64,000 nt of DNA from an uncultured Bacteroidales bacterium. GTDB taxonomy: Bacteria; Bacteroidota; Bacteroidia; Bacteroidales; FEN-979. The notes under the pieces were generated by a model that made no database searches, was not told where the DNA came from, and was given only the letters and a program-made list of their open reading frames with translations. Below, in pieces: positions 17,324 to 25,898 of the stretch. Each line of letters opens with the position of its first letter. Positions within the stretch are counted from its first letter, which is position 1. The stretch covers positions 186,001 to 250,000 of the forward strand of contig CAISRB010000007.1 of assembly GCA_903887775.1 (NCBI GenBank), in the 5' to 3' direction. Both the position numbers and the translations under genes were made by a program.

Positions 17324-19344
17324 ATGAGTTTAAGGTATAAAAGTGCAAAGATCAGCAGGATAAAGATGAAGGCGTATAGTATATAATGGCGGATGTTCCC
17401 TGTTTGAAGACGGGCCAGTTTTTTCAGGACCAGCCAGGAAAGGTCGGTGAGCATTCCCAGTCCTTTACTGAAAATATCGGTGGTCTGAAGATGCAGCGAA
17501 CGCTTCTTCGGGAAAATGTCTTCGGTCGCAATTGGCCTGAATTCCTCATGGTTCTGCAAGACCGGCTGGGCCAGTTCCGAAAGGTTCCCTGAAAACGAGG
17601 CCCCTGTATATTGCTGCCTGGCCGTGCCTTCGGTATAACCGCATCCCCAGGTCGGCCCGTATTCAGGCTTGCGGTTTTTAAGAAGCCGTGACCTGAGCAA
17701 GAGGATCACTGTCACCAGGCTGATGAGGAGGAGGCCGAAAAGGCTGAGTTTATTGAGGACATCTGTAAAAAAGAGATTTGAGGGAATAGGGCCAGGGTGG
17801 AAGGTGTTTGCAACCAGGCTTGCGATGGGTGCAATAGCGGCCATTGGCATCAGCCCGATGCCAAGGATTATGAAAGCAACCAGGAGCTGTGGGAGGATCA
17901 TATCCCTGGTAATCGTTTCGGGTTGAACGTGAATTTCCTTACGGGGGCTTCCCAGGAAGCTGATCCCGTAGGCTCTTGAGAAACTGAAGATAGCCATTCC
18001 GCCTATCAGCGTAAGTGTAAGGATGATCAGCAGGAACAAAATTGAAAGGTATTCATTGCCTGAGCTGAGGCCTTTGATAAAGCCTGCATACAGCAGGAAT
18101 TCCGAGATAAAACCATTCAAAGGAGGGAGTGCGCAGATTGCCACAGTCCCGAATAAAAACAAGCCGGCGGTGCGCGGGAGAGAATGAACAAGCCCGCCCA
18201 GCTCTTCAATGTTCCTTGTATGGGTAGCCCTGTAAACCGATCCTGCCCCGTAAAAAAGCAGTGATTTAAATAATGAATGGTTAAGCACATGCAGCAGGCT
18301 GCCGGTGAAGCCAAGAACAGCGATAACAGGGTTGTGCAGGGCCATACCTATACAACCAAGGCCAATTCCAAGTCCTATGATCCCTATGTTTTCTATCGTT
18401 GAATAGGCCAGGATCTTTTTCAGGTCTTTCTGCACTGTCGAAAATAATATGCCAAGTATCCCTGTCAAAGCCGAAATGATCAGCAGGACGAGCCCGATGG
18501 TGTACCAGTCGGACTGTATCGAAGTGAGCACCCTGAAGATCCCGTAAATCCCCATTTTGATCATCACACCCGACATTACAGCTGAAACATGGGAAGGCGC
18601 GGCAGGATGCGCTTCGGGCAGCCAGGTGTGAAAAGGCATGAACCCGGCCTTGACTGCAAATCCAGAAAAGAACAGCACAAAGAGCCCGATGTTTGAGTGG
18701 CTTGAAAAATATGCAGGCAGGGCATCAAAACTCATCTGCCCGGTCCCGGATTCTGTTATCAGGAAAGCAAAAAGCAGGAGCACGAAACCAATATGCATCT
18801 GGACCAGGTAATTGACAGCGGTTTTAAGAATGGCCCTTTTTTCAGCTTCAAACAGGATGAGCATAAAAGACGAAACTGCCATCAGTTCCCAGGCAATAAG
18901 GAACGAAAGCCCGTCACGCAAAGTAAGGACAGCCAGCATTGAAAAGTGAAGCCAGATATAACTGAAGTTGTGAAGCGCAAACTGGGCAGGGTTCTTCGTA
19001 TTCGCATAGGCTTTGAGATATCCCCTTGAATAAAGGATCCCGGTAAGAACGGTGAAGTTGGTGATAAGGATAAAAAAGGAACTCAGTCTGTCGATGGTGA
19101 ACCTGAGCTCGCCCAGGTACCCTTTGAAAGTCCAGTTTGTTGAAGTGAGGCTTACCGTAAATTCTGAACCAGGCCTGAATTCAGTGGTTAAAAGTGGAGA
19201 AAAAAACTGTATGGCAGCAGGGATTGATGTCACCAGGATTATAAACAGGATTAGTGCCAGGGTAAAATAATATCTCATCTGCCCGGGAACCACCAGGATA
19301 AGAAATGAACCAAGTACTGCAGCAGGAATAAAGAATTGCTCCAT
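17320..19344 (-). CDS. HyfB-like antiporter-type membrane subunit (NuoL family)
   Basis: A 674-residue polytopic membrane protein and first gene of the operon. It is nearly the same length as E. coli HyfB (about 672 residues). Family signatures include WELMAVSSFMLILFEAEKRA (residues about 152-171), VKAGFMPFHTWLPEAHPAAP with the conserved Lys and the TWLPEAHPAAPSHVSAVMSG loop, YSTIENIGIIGLGIGLG, and HSLFKSLLFYGAGSVYRATH. A long C-terminal region with a GPTWGCGYTEG segment precedes a final membrane helix. These residues belong to the ion-conducting antiporter fold shared with complex I, and the visible charged positions are kept. The adjacent upstream gap faces the divergent REC-PAS kinase gene. 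Confidence 0.93.
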   Translation of the reverse strand: MEQFFIPAAVLGSFLILVVPGQMRYYFTLALILFIILVTSIPAAIQFFSPLLTTEFRPGSEFTVSLTSTNWTFKGYLGELRFTIDRLSSFFILITNFTVLTGILYSRGYLKAYANTKNPAQFALHNFSYIWLHFSMLAVLTLRDGLSFLIAWELMAVSSFMLILFEAEKRAILKTAVNYLVQMHIGFVLLLFAFLITESGTGQMSFDALPAYFSSHSNIGLFVLFFSGFAVKAGFMPFHTWLPEAHPAAPSHVSAVMSGVMIKMGIYGIFRVLTSIQSDWYTIGLVLLIISALTGILGILFSTVQKDLKKILAYSTIENIGIIGLGIGLGCIGMALHNPVIAVLGFTGSLLHVLNHSLFKSLLFYGAGSVYRATHTRNIEELGGLVHSLPRTAGLFLFGTVAICALPPLNGFISEFLLYAGFIKGLSSGNEYLSILFLLIILTLTLIGGMAIFSFSRAYGISFLGSPRKEIHVQPETITRDMILPQLLVAFIILGIGLMPMAAIAPIASLVANTFHPGPIPSNLFFTDVLNKLSLFGLLLISLVTVILLLRSRLLKNRKPEYGPTWGCGYTEGTARQQYTGASFSGNLSELAQPVLQNHEEFRPIATEDIFPKKRSLHLQTTDIFSKGLGMLTDLSWLVLKKLARLQTGNIRHYILYAFIFILLIFALLYLKLI

Positions 19345-19427
19345 CGCGTCTGCAAAATAACATCATTTACCTTTTCTGATGTTTATCTGATAAGAGAACT
19401 TATAAACAGGATACGAGGGATAAATTA

Positions 19428-19435
19428 TAACTTTG
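19428..19435 (+). promoter_or_regulatory. Candidate -7 box (TAACTTTG)
   Basis: TAACTTTG matches TAnnTTTG and lies 26 bases before the ATG of the REC-PAS-kinase at 19462. The 117-base gap also has to hold the promoter of the divergent hydrogenase-like operon; no clear box was found for that direction. Confidence 0.42.
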
Positions 19436-19461
19436 AATTTGATTTGCTTTGATTCTCATTC

Positions 19462-20970
19462 ATGAGCGTTACATTAAAAATGCCGATGACCAATTTACCT
19501 AACCTGCTCATTGTTGACGATTCTGTCGATAACCTGGATCTCCTGGATGTTATTATCCGGAAGATGAAGATTAAAGCCAAAGTGATAAGGGCACTTTCCG
19601 GTGATCAGGCAATTGAGAAGACATATGAAACGGACCTGGCACTTGCCATACTCGATGTCGAAATGCCGGGAATGAACGGATATGACCTGGCATTAAAGAT
19701 CAATCAATCCAGGATCAATGACAAGGTCCCGATTATTTTCCTGACCGCCAAATACCTTTCCGAGACTGACATCTCCAGAGGGTATGATAACGGAGCCGTC
19801 GACTATATCCTTAAGCCTTTCAATGATCGTATTCTGGTCAGCAAAATCAATATCTTTCTTGATTTATTCAATTATAAACAAAAAATTATCCGGGATGCAG
19901 CCCTGCTGAAGCAATCTGCGCTGGAGCTGGCCCAGGCTAATACAGCATTAAAAAAAAGCGAAGAAAAATACAGGACAGTTGCGGACTATACTTACGACTG
20001 GGAATACTGGACAGGTCTGGACGGTCAGATCATTTATATGTCGCCTGCTGCTGAAAAGATCACCGGCTATTCAATAGAAGAGTTTATTAAGGGTCCGGCA
20101 ATGATTGACAACATTGTTTTCGACAGCGACAAGGATCTCTGGGAATCGCACAAAAAAGAAGAGCATGGCAGTATGCCCGGGGAGAACGCCTCGGAAGTCA
20201 GCTTCCGGGCCGTTACCAAAAGTGGAAATATCTGCTGGATTGACCATGTTTGCAGAAGGATATTCAGTGAAGGAAAATGCCTTGGTATAAGAGCTTCAAA
20301 CCGCGACATCACTGAGAAAGTCGCAATTGAAAGTGAGCTCTTCAATGTTACCGTTGAGGTGGAAGAACGGGAAAGAAACCGGTTTGCCGGAGAATTGCAC
20401 GACAGTCTTGGCCCCCTTCTGTCGACCATTAAACTTTATTTCCAGTGGCTTGCAGAAACCGATGATCCGGCAAAAGAGAAACTGATTACGGAAAAAGGCA
20501 ACAATAACATCGAAAAAGCGATCCAGACCACCCGTGAAGTTTCACAGGGTTTAAGCTCTGTAATTCTTACCAAATATGGATACGTAGATGCTGTTTTGAA
20601 CTTTATCAAAAGTATCAACGACACACAGAAACTCTCCATCAATTTGAGCTTTAACACAAAAGCCAGGTTCAACAGTTTAAGGGAAACAACGCTATACCGG
20701 ATCACTACCGAATTGATCAACAACACCTTAAAATATGCCGGGGCGACCCATGTAAATATTTCCTATTTTTACTCACGCGAAAAAAACAGGATTAACTTCA
20801 CATTTACTGATAACGGGATTGGATTCGACCTGGCCCTTGTTGAAAAAAAGAAAGACGGCCTGGGCCTGCTGAATATTCAGCAACGGCTAACGCTTATCAG
20901 GGGTGTAATCACAATAAAAACAGCAGTCGGCAAAGGATTGGAAATTTATATTGAAATGCCGCTTTGCTAA
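19462..20970 (+). CDS. REC-PAS-histidine kinase (HisKA_3/NarX type)
   Basis: A 502-residue cytoplasmic signalling protein with no transmembrane segment. The N-terminal receiver domain (residues about 10-130) has LLIVDDSVDN, the phosphoacceptor Asp in LAILDVEMPGMNG and Lys in DYILKPFNDR. A PAS domain follows (about 170-290: EKYRTVADYTYDWEYWTG, ISPAAEKITGYS-like region, ASNRDITEK). The kinase core is of the NarX/HisKA_3 class, with EERERNRFAGELHDSLGPLL carrying the phosphoacceptor His in ELHDSLG. The ATPase domain ends with FTDNGIGFD and GLGLLNIQQRL. It is followed at 35 bases by a NarL-type regulator, its likely partner. The REC domain suggests that it is itself controlled by another kinase. 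Confidence 0.92.
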   Translation: MSVTLKMPMTNLPNLLIVDDSVDNLDLLDVIIRKMKIKAKVIRALSGDQAIEKTYETDLALAILDVEMPGMNGYDLALKINQSRINDKVPIIFLTAKYLSETDISRGYDNGAVDYILKPFNDRILVSKINIFLDLFNYKQKIIRDAALLKQSALELAQANTALKKSEEKYRTVADYTYDWEYWTGLDGQIIYMSPAAEKITGYSIEEFIKGPAMIDNIVFDSDKDLWESHKKEEHGSMPGENASEVSFRAVTKSGNICWIDHVCRRIFSEGKCLGIRASNRDITEKVAIESELFNVTVEVEERERNRFAGELHDSLGPLLSTIKLYFQWLAETDDPAKEKLITEKGNNNIEKAIQTTREVSQGLSSVILTKYGYVDAVLNFIKSINDTQKLSINLSFNTKARFNSLRETTLYRITTELINNTLKYAGATHVNISYFYSREKNRINFTFTDNGIGFDLALVEKKKDGLGLLNIQQRLTLIRGVITIKTAVGKGLEIYIEMPLC

Positions 20971-21005
20971 ATTTTTCAGAACAGGTATTTGAACAAAAAA
21001 TCCCA

Positions 21006-21665
21006 ATGCCCTCCACAACAAAAATAATCCTGGTTGATGACCATCTGCTTTTCCGCGAAGGGATTAAACTCCTGATTGAGACGGAAGGTATGGGGGTGGT
21101 CATTGCCGAGGCCCCGAATGGCAAGGTGTTTCTTGATATGCTCGAACCACTGGATCCGGATCTTGTATTAATGGACATCGAAATGCCTGTCATGGGAGGT
21201 ATTGAAGCCACGGCAAAAGCAATTGCAATGAAACCTGCCCTGAAGATTTTGCTGGTCACCATGCTCGACATGGGCAACGACTATGCAAAACTGATCAATA
21301 CCGGTGCCATGGGTTGTGTGCTGAAATCAGCCGGTAAGCAGGAACTTGAAAATGCCATTAAAACTGTTATTCATGGCGAAAGTTATTTTTCGAATGAGCT
21401 TTTACGGAAAATAATCCTTGATTTCAGTAAACAGAAGTCATCAGCAACTCAAACTCCTTCAGGTGGAATCGAATTTACGGAACGGGAGCTGGAGGTGCTG
21501 AAATACCTTTGCGATGGGTATTCCGTAACCGAAATTGCAGGCAAAATAAGCAGGTCAGTTAAAACCGTTGAAGCGCACCGGGCAAAACTCCTCCTAAAGA
21601 CCGAAACCAGAAATACCATTAATCTGGTTTTGTTCGCTATCAAAAACAAACTCTTCGAAATATAA
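21006..21665 (+). CDS. NarL/LuxR-family response regulator
   Basis: A 219-residue regulator. The receiver domain (residues 1-125) has LVDDHLLFREG, the phosphoacceptor Asp in LVLMDIEMPVMGG and Lys in GCVLKSAGKQEL. The LuxR-type helix-turn-helix lies at about 150-215: FTERELEVLKYLCDGYSVTE, then ISRSVKTVEAHRAKLLLKTE. The start is ATG 21006 (MPSTTKIILVDD); the frame upstream opens only with TTG inside the kinase gene. It is the likely target of the REC-PAS kinase upstream. Its receiver domain is closely similar to the REC-only protein at 21837. Confidence 0.94.
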   Translation: MPSTTKIILVDDHLLFREGIKLLIETEGMGVVIAEAPNGKVFLDMLEPLDPDLVLMDIEMPVMGGIEATAKAIAMKPALKILLVTMLDMGNDYAKLINTGAMGCVLKSAGKQELENAIKTVIHGESYFSNELLRKIILDFSKQKSSATQTPSGGIEFTERELEVLKYLCDGYSVTEIAGKISRSVKTVEAHRAKLLLKTETRNTINLVLFAIKNKLFEI

Positions 21666-21683
21666 TATCCTCCCCGCCATAGG

Positions 21684-21769
21684 GTTTACCCCAATTCATT
21701 TATAGGATTCCCCTGTACCATTTTCAGAGTTTACCCCCTACCAATTCCGGATTCCGGGAGTTACATTTG
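21684..21769 (+). promoter_or_regulatory. Direct repeat (GTTTACCCC) and -7 box before the REC-only gene
   Basis: GTTTACCCC occurs at 21684-21692 and again at 21729-21737, 45 bases apart, each followed about 20 bases later by GGATTCC. TACATTTG at 21762-21769 matches the -7 consensus TAnnTTTG. The arrangement resembles operator sites followed by a promoter. The regulator that binds is not known. Confidence 0.4.
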
Positions 21770-21836
21770 TTTAGGGATAAAACGTATAATTTTTAATGGA
21801 AAATATTCTGTTTATTTCCGGTAAAGGTCCTGCTTT

Positions 21837-22238
21837 ATGAAACCTCAACCGAAAATCATCATTGTGGATGACCATGCTCTGTTTCGCGAAGGAATACAAC
21901 TCCTTATTGAAAGAGAAGGGATGGGCGAGATCATTGGCGAAGCCGAAAACGGCCGGTCATTTCTCGACCTGCTTAAAACTCAGAATCCCGATCTGGTGCT
22001 GATGGATATTGAGATGCCGTTAATGGACGGCCTCGAGGCAACCAGGCTGGCCCTGGCCATCAAACCGGACTTAAAAATCCTGATGTTCAGCATGTATTAT
22101 GAGCAGGAATACTACAGTGCAATGATAAATTCAGGCGCCATGGGTTTTGTAATGAAGACCTCCGGGAAACAGGAGCTCGAAAAAGCCATCAGGACCGTAA
22201 TCAGTGGCGAAAATTACTTCCAGCCAGGCCTGTATTAA
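21837..22238 (+). CDS. Stand-alone receiver-domain protein (truncated NarL-type paralogue)
   Basis: A 133-residue protein consisting of one receiver domain with no output domain. The conserved residues are complete: IIVDDHALFREG, Asp in LVLMDIEMPLMDG and Lys in GFVMKTSGKQEL. It aligns from end to end with the receiver of the regulator at 21006: shared stretches include GKQELE, AIRTVI/AIKTVI and GENYF/GESYF, and it stops about where that protein's linker begins. It therefore looks like a tandem duplicate that lost the DNA-binding half, or was kept as a phosphate sink or a CheY-like adaptor. The 170-base gap before it holds a candidate promoter of its own. Confidence 0.88.
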   Translation: MKPQPKIIIVDDHALFREGIQLLIEREGMGEIIGEAENGRSFLDLLKTQNPDLVLMDIEMPLMDGLEATRLALAIKPDLKILMFSMYYEQEYYSAMINSGAMGFVMKTSGKQELEKAIRTVISGENYFQPGLY

Positions 22239-22331
22239 TATTGCTTTAATAGAGATCAGGAGAACCATCAATGCATTCAAATATCAATAACATCAACGGA
22301 ATATTAAAGTATCCATTCAAATTATCAGCAA

Positions 22332-23960
22332 ATGAGACTAAAAATTTACATGCTTGCAATCACACTGTTCAGTAGCATTGCATCTTTCGGACAAAACCCC
22401 GGACAGACCGACAGGATTATTTTAAAATTAAAAAATGAAATTGCCGATCCGGGCAAATCATGGAGTAAACAAAATCTAATCGGAAATAATAAAATTGACA
22501 TTGTAAGTCAAAAATTCCATGCGGTAAAAATCAACAGGCAATCCACAGGAAAAAAGAGCAACACGCACATTTATGTTATTCAATTTCCACAACAAACAGA
22601 CCTGAAACAAGTCATCGATGAGTATTACAGGACCGGTGAAACTGTATTTGCCGAACCTGACTTTATCGGTTCAGGTGGAGGAACACTAGGTGTTGTCCCC
22701 AATGACCAATATTATAATTTACAATGGGGATTAAAAAACGACGGGACCTTTCCCTTGTCTCCTTCAAAAGCCGGAGCGGATATTGATATGGAAAATGGCT
22801 GGATTCTTGAACAGGGAGACAGCACTATTATCGTTGGAATAATTGATACCGGAGATAAGCTGGATCATCCGGAATTTGCAGGAAGGATATGGAAAAATTA
22901 TAAGGAAATACCAAACAATGGAATTGACGACGACTTTAATGGATTTGTCGATGATGTTCAGGGATGGGATTTTGCCAATTCCGATAATGACCCGACTGAT
23001 GATCAGGGACACGGGACTAATGTAACCGGAATTATAGGAGCAAATGCAAATAACACGATTTTATATGCCGGTGTTGACTGGAAATGCAAACTGATGATTT
23101 TAAAAGGGCTTAACAGTGCAAGTTTCGGGTATTATTCATGGTGGGCAGATGCCATTTATTATGCTGTAGATAATGGAGCAAAAGTGATAAATATGTCTCT
23201 GGGAGGTACAGCCGTTTCCACAACGCTTCAGGATGCTGTTACCTATGCTTTAGATAATGATGTAGTCATTGTTGCCTGTATGATGAACACAAACTCAAAT
23301 ACGATTTACTATCCCGCAAAGTATACGGGTGTTATTGCTGTAGGTTCAACAGATCCGAATGATAACAGGTCCAATCCGTTTTTCTGGAGTCCTACAAGTG
23401 GAAGTAATTTCGGGTCTCATATTTCTGTTGTAGCCCCGGGAAATTATATTTATGGGCTGAGCTATCAGTCAAACACAACTTACGATAGTTACTGGGGGGG
23501 GACTTCACAGGCAACTCCTCTTGTTGCGGGGCTTGCTTCCTTATTATTGGCACAGGATACAAACAGGACCCCTGCACAGATAAAATCAATCATTGAATCG
23601 ACTGCGGAAGACCAGGTAGGAGATCCAAGTGAAGATACTCCCGGATGGGACCAATATTACGGATTTGGAAGAATAAATGCTTTTTATGCTTTGTCTGTTA
23701 TGACTGGTATTAATACGCAGGATCCTCAAAATGAGATTGTGAAGGTTTTCCCGAATCCTGCTAAAGAGAATTTCACTGTATCTTTTCCCTCAACGACAAG
23801 ACAAATAGAGATTTTCAATTCACTCGGACAACCTGTGCTTAGTACAAAGGTTGAAGGACAATCAGTGAAAAATTTCCAGCTTGAGAACAACGGGATTTAT
23901 ATGATACAAGTTACTACGGACAAACAAAGAATTTCAAAAAAACTGACTGTGTGCAAGTAA
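22332..23960 (+). CDS. Subtilisin-like S8 serine protease with T9SS sorting domain
   Basis: A 542-residue secreted protease. The signal peptide is MRLKIYMLAITLFSSIASFG, followed by an inhibitor-like propeptide to about residue 120. The S8 triad is complete: D172 (GIIDTGDKLDHPEF), H227 (GHGTNVTG) and S392 (GGTSQATPLVAG), with an oxyanion-type Asn in the MMNTNS stretch around 318-322. The last about 75 residues form a type A sorting domain (VFPNPAKENFTVSF, then a final KKLTVCK), so it should be exported by T9SS and either released or anchored at the cell surface. It begins a run of exported proteins on the same strand. The next gene starts 35 bases downstream. No T9SS machinery genes are in the window. 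Confidence 0.94.
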   Translation: MRLKIYMLAITLFSSIASFGQNPGQTDRIILKLKNEIADPGKSWSKQNLIGNNKIDIVSQKFHAVKINRQSTGKKSNTHIYVIQFPQQTDLKQVIDEYYRTGETVFAEPDFIGSGGGTLGVVPNDQYYNLQWGLKNDGTFPLSPSKAGADIDMENGWILEQGDSTIIVGIIDTGDKLDHPEFAGRIWKNYKEIPNNGIDDDFNGFVDDVQGWDFANSDNDPTDDQGHGTNVTGIIGANANNTILYAGVDWKCKLMILKGLNSASFGYYSWWADAIYYAVDNGAKVINMSLGGTAVSTTLQDAVTYALDNDVVIVACMMNTNSNTIYYPAKYTGVIAVGSTDPNDNRSNPFFWSPTSGSNFGSHISVVAPGNYIYGLSYQSNTTYDSYWGGTSQATPLVAGLASLLLAQDTNRTPAQIKSIIESTAEDQVGDPSEDTPGWDQYYGFGRINAFYALSVMTGINTQDPQNEIVKVFPNPAKENFTVSFPSTTRQIEIFNSLGQPVLSTKVEGQSVKNFQLENNGIYMIQVTTDKQRISKKLTVCK

Positions 23961-23995
23961 AAGAAAATAATATTTACCTCCTTAAAAAAAAGCCT

Positions 23996-25882
23996 ATGAA
24001 AGCAAAAAAAATGAGCTGCGGAGTTTCTTCCCTGATACTTCTGCTGGCATTCATCCTGGGGAGTCTGTCATCAAAGGCCCAGAATCCTTCAGTTGTTTAT
24101 CCATCAAAAGTTGGTATTGGTACCTATTTGGGGGAAAGCCGGCCGCTTCGCGATATTCCTCCATTAAGCCAGGAAGAACAGTTGAGGATGAAAAAAAATT
24201 TCAAACAGGATTTTCTGAACCCCACCCTGAAGTATCGTACCTATCCTAATGCCGATGCAGCTTTGCTGAAGGGGGAAGATCCGACTCTTCAGAGGCAAAT
24301 GGGAAGCCTCAGTTTTGATCAGAGCCAACAGGTCAATTTTGAAGGGCAAAGCTCCAATTATGTACCTGATGAAAATGGAACGGCAGGCCCCAACCATTAC
24401 ATGCAAACAGTCAATATGACCTATGCAATTTACGATAAATCAGGTGTGCTTAAGGCAGGTCCGACAAACGTCAACCAGATCTTCGGAAATAAGCCAGGGG
24501 CGAACCGAAACGACGGTGATGCCATAGTTCTTTACGATGAGCAGGCCGACCGCTACCTCGTGGCGGAATTTTCGATACCCACAGACGGGACTCCGAATTA
24601 TATTCTTGTTGCAGTTTCATCGACCAATGATCCTACAGGTACCTGGTATCCTTATTCATTTGAAGTTGACAAGATGCCCGATTATCCCAAATTCGGAGTG
24701 TGGCGCGATGGCTATTACGTAGGGGTTAACAATACCAATGGGCTCAATGATATCTTTGTTTTGGAACGCTCAAAAATGCTGCTGGGTCAAACGGCGCAAT
24801 TTGTCTCATTTACCAATCCCAATCGTCCCGGTTCGGCAGGAGAATTTAAAATTACCCCCCCTGTTGATAATGACGGAGCCTTTGCCCCGGAAGGATCTCC
24901 TGGTTTGTTTATTGCCATCAATGATGCCGGTTGGAGTGGCAGCTGTCAGCTCTGGATCTATCAGCTTGCTGTGAACTGGACAACGACCACGGCTTCGACT
25001 TTCCAGCGGACGCAGCAAATTGATGTGGCGCCATTTTCCAGCAATTTTGGAAACGATTGGTCCAACATCCGTCAGAAAGGAAGCACCCAGAAGATCGATG
25101 CGGTGCCAACAATCATTATGAATATGCCTCAATACAGGAATTTCGGTTCGTATCAGACCCTTGTTTGCTGCCATACGGTCAACATTGACGGCAAAGGACG
25201 TGCAGGGATAAGGTGGTATGAATTACGCAAAACCGATGCAAGCTGGAGCATACGCCAGCAAGGCACTTATTCTCCCGATACCACCAGCCGCTGGATGGGC
25301 AGTATCCTGCTGAACGGGCAAAACAAGATAGGTCTGGGTTATTCTGTGTCGAGTTTGGGCGAATACCCGGGGATCAGGTATTGCGGACAGTCTTCCACGG
25401 CATATTCTGCAGGAAATTCAACACTTGACATAGCAGAATCCACGATATGGTCCGGGACGACCTCCCAGGAGTATTCTAACCGTTGGGGAGATTATTCATC
25501 GATGGCAGTAGATCCGACAGATGATAAAACATTTTGGTACACAAACCAATACATCAAGGCTGACCTGACCAGAGGTACCAGGATCACATCCATCGTTTTC
25601 GATAGTCCTGTAAGCATCAACCCACAGGAAGGCAGCGACAAGCCATGGTTCCGGGTTTTGCCGAATCCTTCTGATGGGATTTTTACCATTCTCCCTCAGA
25701 ATGCAGCGGTTACCAACCTGAACGTACAGGTTGTTGATCTTACCGGACGAATCATTTTAGAGAAACATTTTGGTCAACAAAGTGAATATCTCATTGATCT
25801 TTCCCAGGCCGACAGGGGCGTTTACTCCCTCAGACTGCAAAACTGGAAGACCGTTCAGACCATCAAACTGATTAAACATTAA
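23996..25882 (+). CDS. T9SS type A sorting-domain protein, function unknown
   Basis: A 628-residue exported protein. The start is taken as ATG 23996, which gives a signal peptide MKAKKMSCGVSSLILLLAFI ending in SSKAQ; the longer frame opens with GTG inside the preceding gene. The middle part (residues about 100-530) looks like a beta-propeller-type surface protein, with phrases such as ENGTAGPNHYMQTVN, DEQADRYLVAEFSIP and YSNRWGDYSSMAVDPTDDKT that recur in Bacteroidota secreted proteins with NHL- or sialidase-like folds. The C-terminus is a type A sorting domain (VLPNPSDGIFTI ... TIKLIKH). I do not recognise a catalytic site. It lies between the subtilase and metallophosphoesterase genes, probably in the same transcript. 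Confidence 0.85.
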   Translation: MKAKKMSCGVSSLILLLAFILGSLSSKAQNPSVVYPSKVGIGTYLGESRPLRDIPPLSQEEQLRMKKNFKQDFLNPTLKYRTYPNADAALLKGEDPTLQRQMGSLSFDQSQQVNFEGQSSNYVPDENGTAGPNHYMQTVNMTYAIYDKSGVLKAGPTNVNQIFGNKPGANRNDGDAIVLYDEQADRYLVAEFSIPTDGTPNYILVAVSSTNDPTGTWYPYSFEVDKMPDYPKFGVWRDGYYVGVNNTNGLNDIFVLERSKMLLGQTAQFVSFTNPNRPGSAGEFKITPPVDNDGAFAPEGSPGLFIAINDAGWSGSCQLWIYQLAVNWTTTTASTFQRTQQIDVAPFSSNFGNDWSNIRQKGSTQKIDAVPTIIMNMPQYRNFGSYQTLVCCHTVNIDGKGRAGIRWYELRKTDASWSIRQQGTYSPDTTSRWMGSILLNGQNKIGLGYSVSSLGEYPGIRYCGQSSTAYSAGNSTLDIAESTIWSGTTSQEYSNRWGDYSSMAVDPTDDKTFWYTNQYIKADLTRGTRITSIVFDSPVSINPQEGSDKPWFRVLPNPSDGIFTILPQNAAVTNLNVQVVDLTGRIILEKHFGQQSEYLIDLSQADRGVYSLRLQNWKTVQTIKLIKH

Positions 25883-25898
25883 TCCAATCATCGTTGTT

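Noticed and set aside
11767-19344. Calling the operon a functional hydrogenase-4/formate hydrogenlyase
   Set aside because: Overall similarity supports the name, but the large subunit lacks both Cys pairs for NiFe and the small subunit lacks all proximal-cluster Cys, so H2 chemistry of the known kind is not supported.
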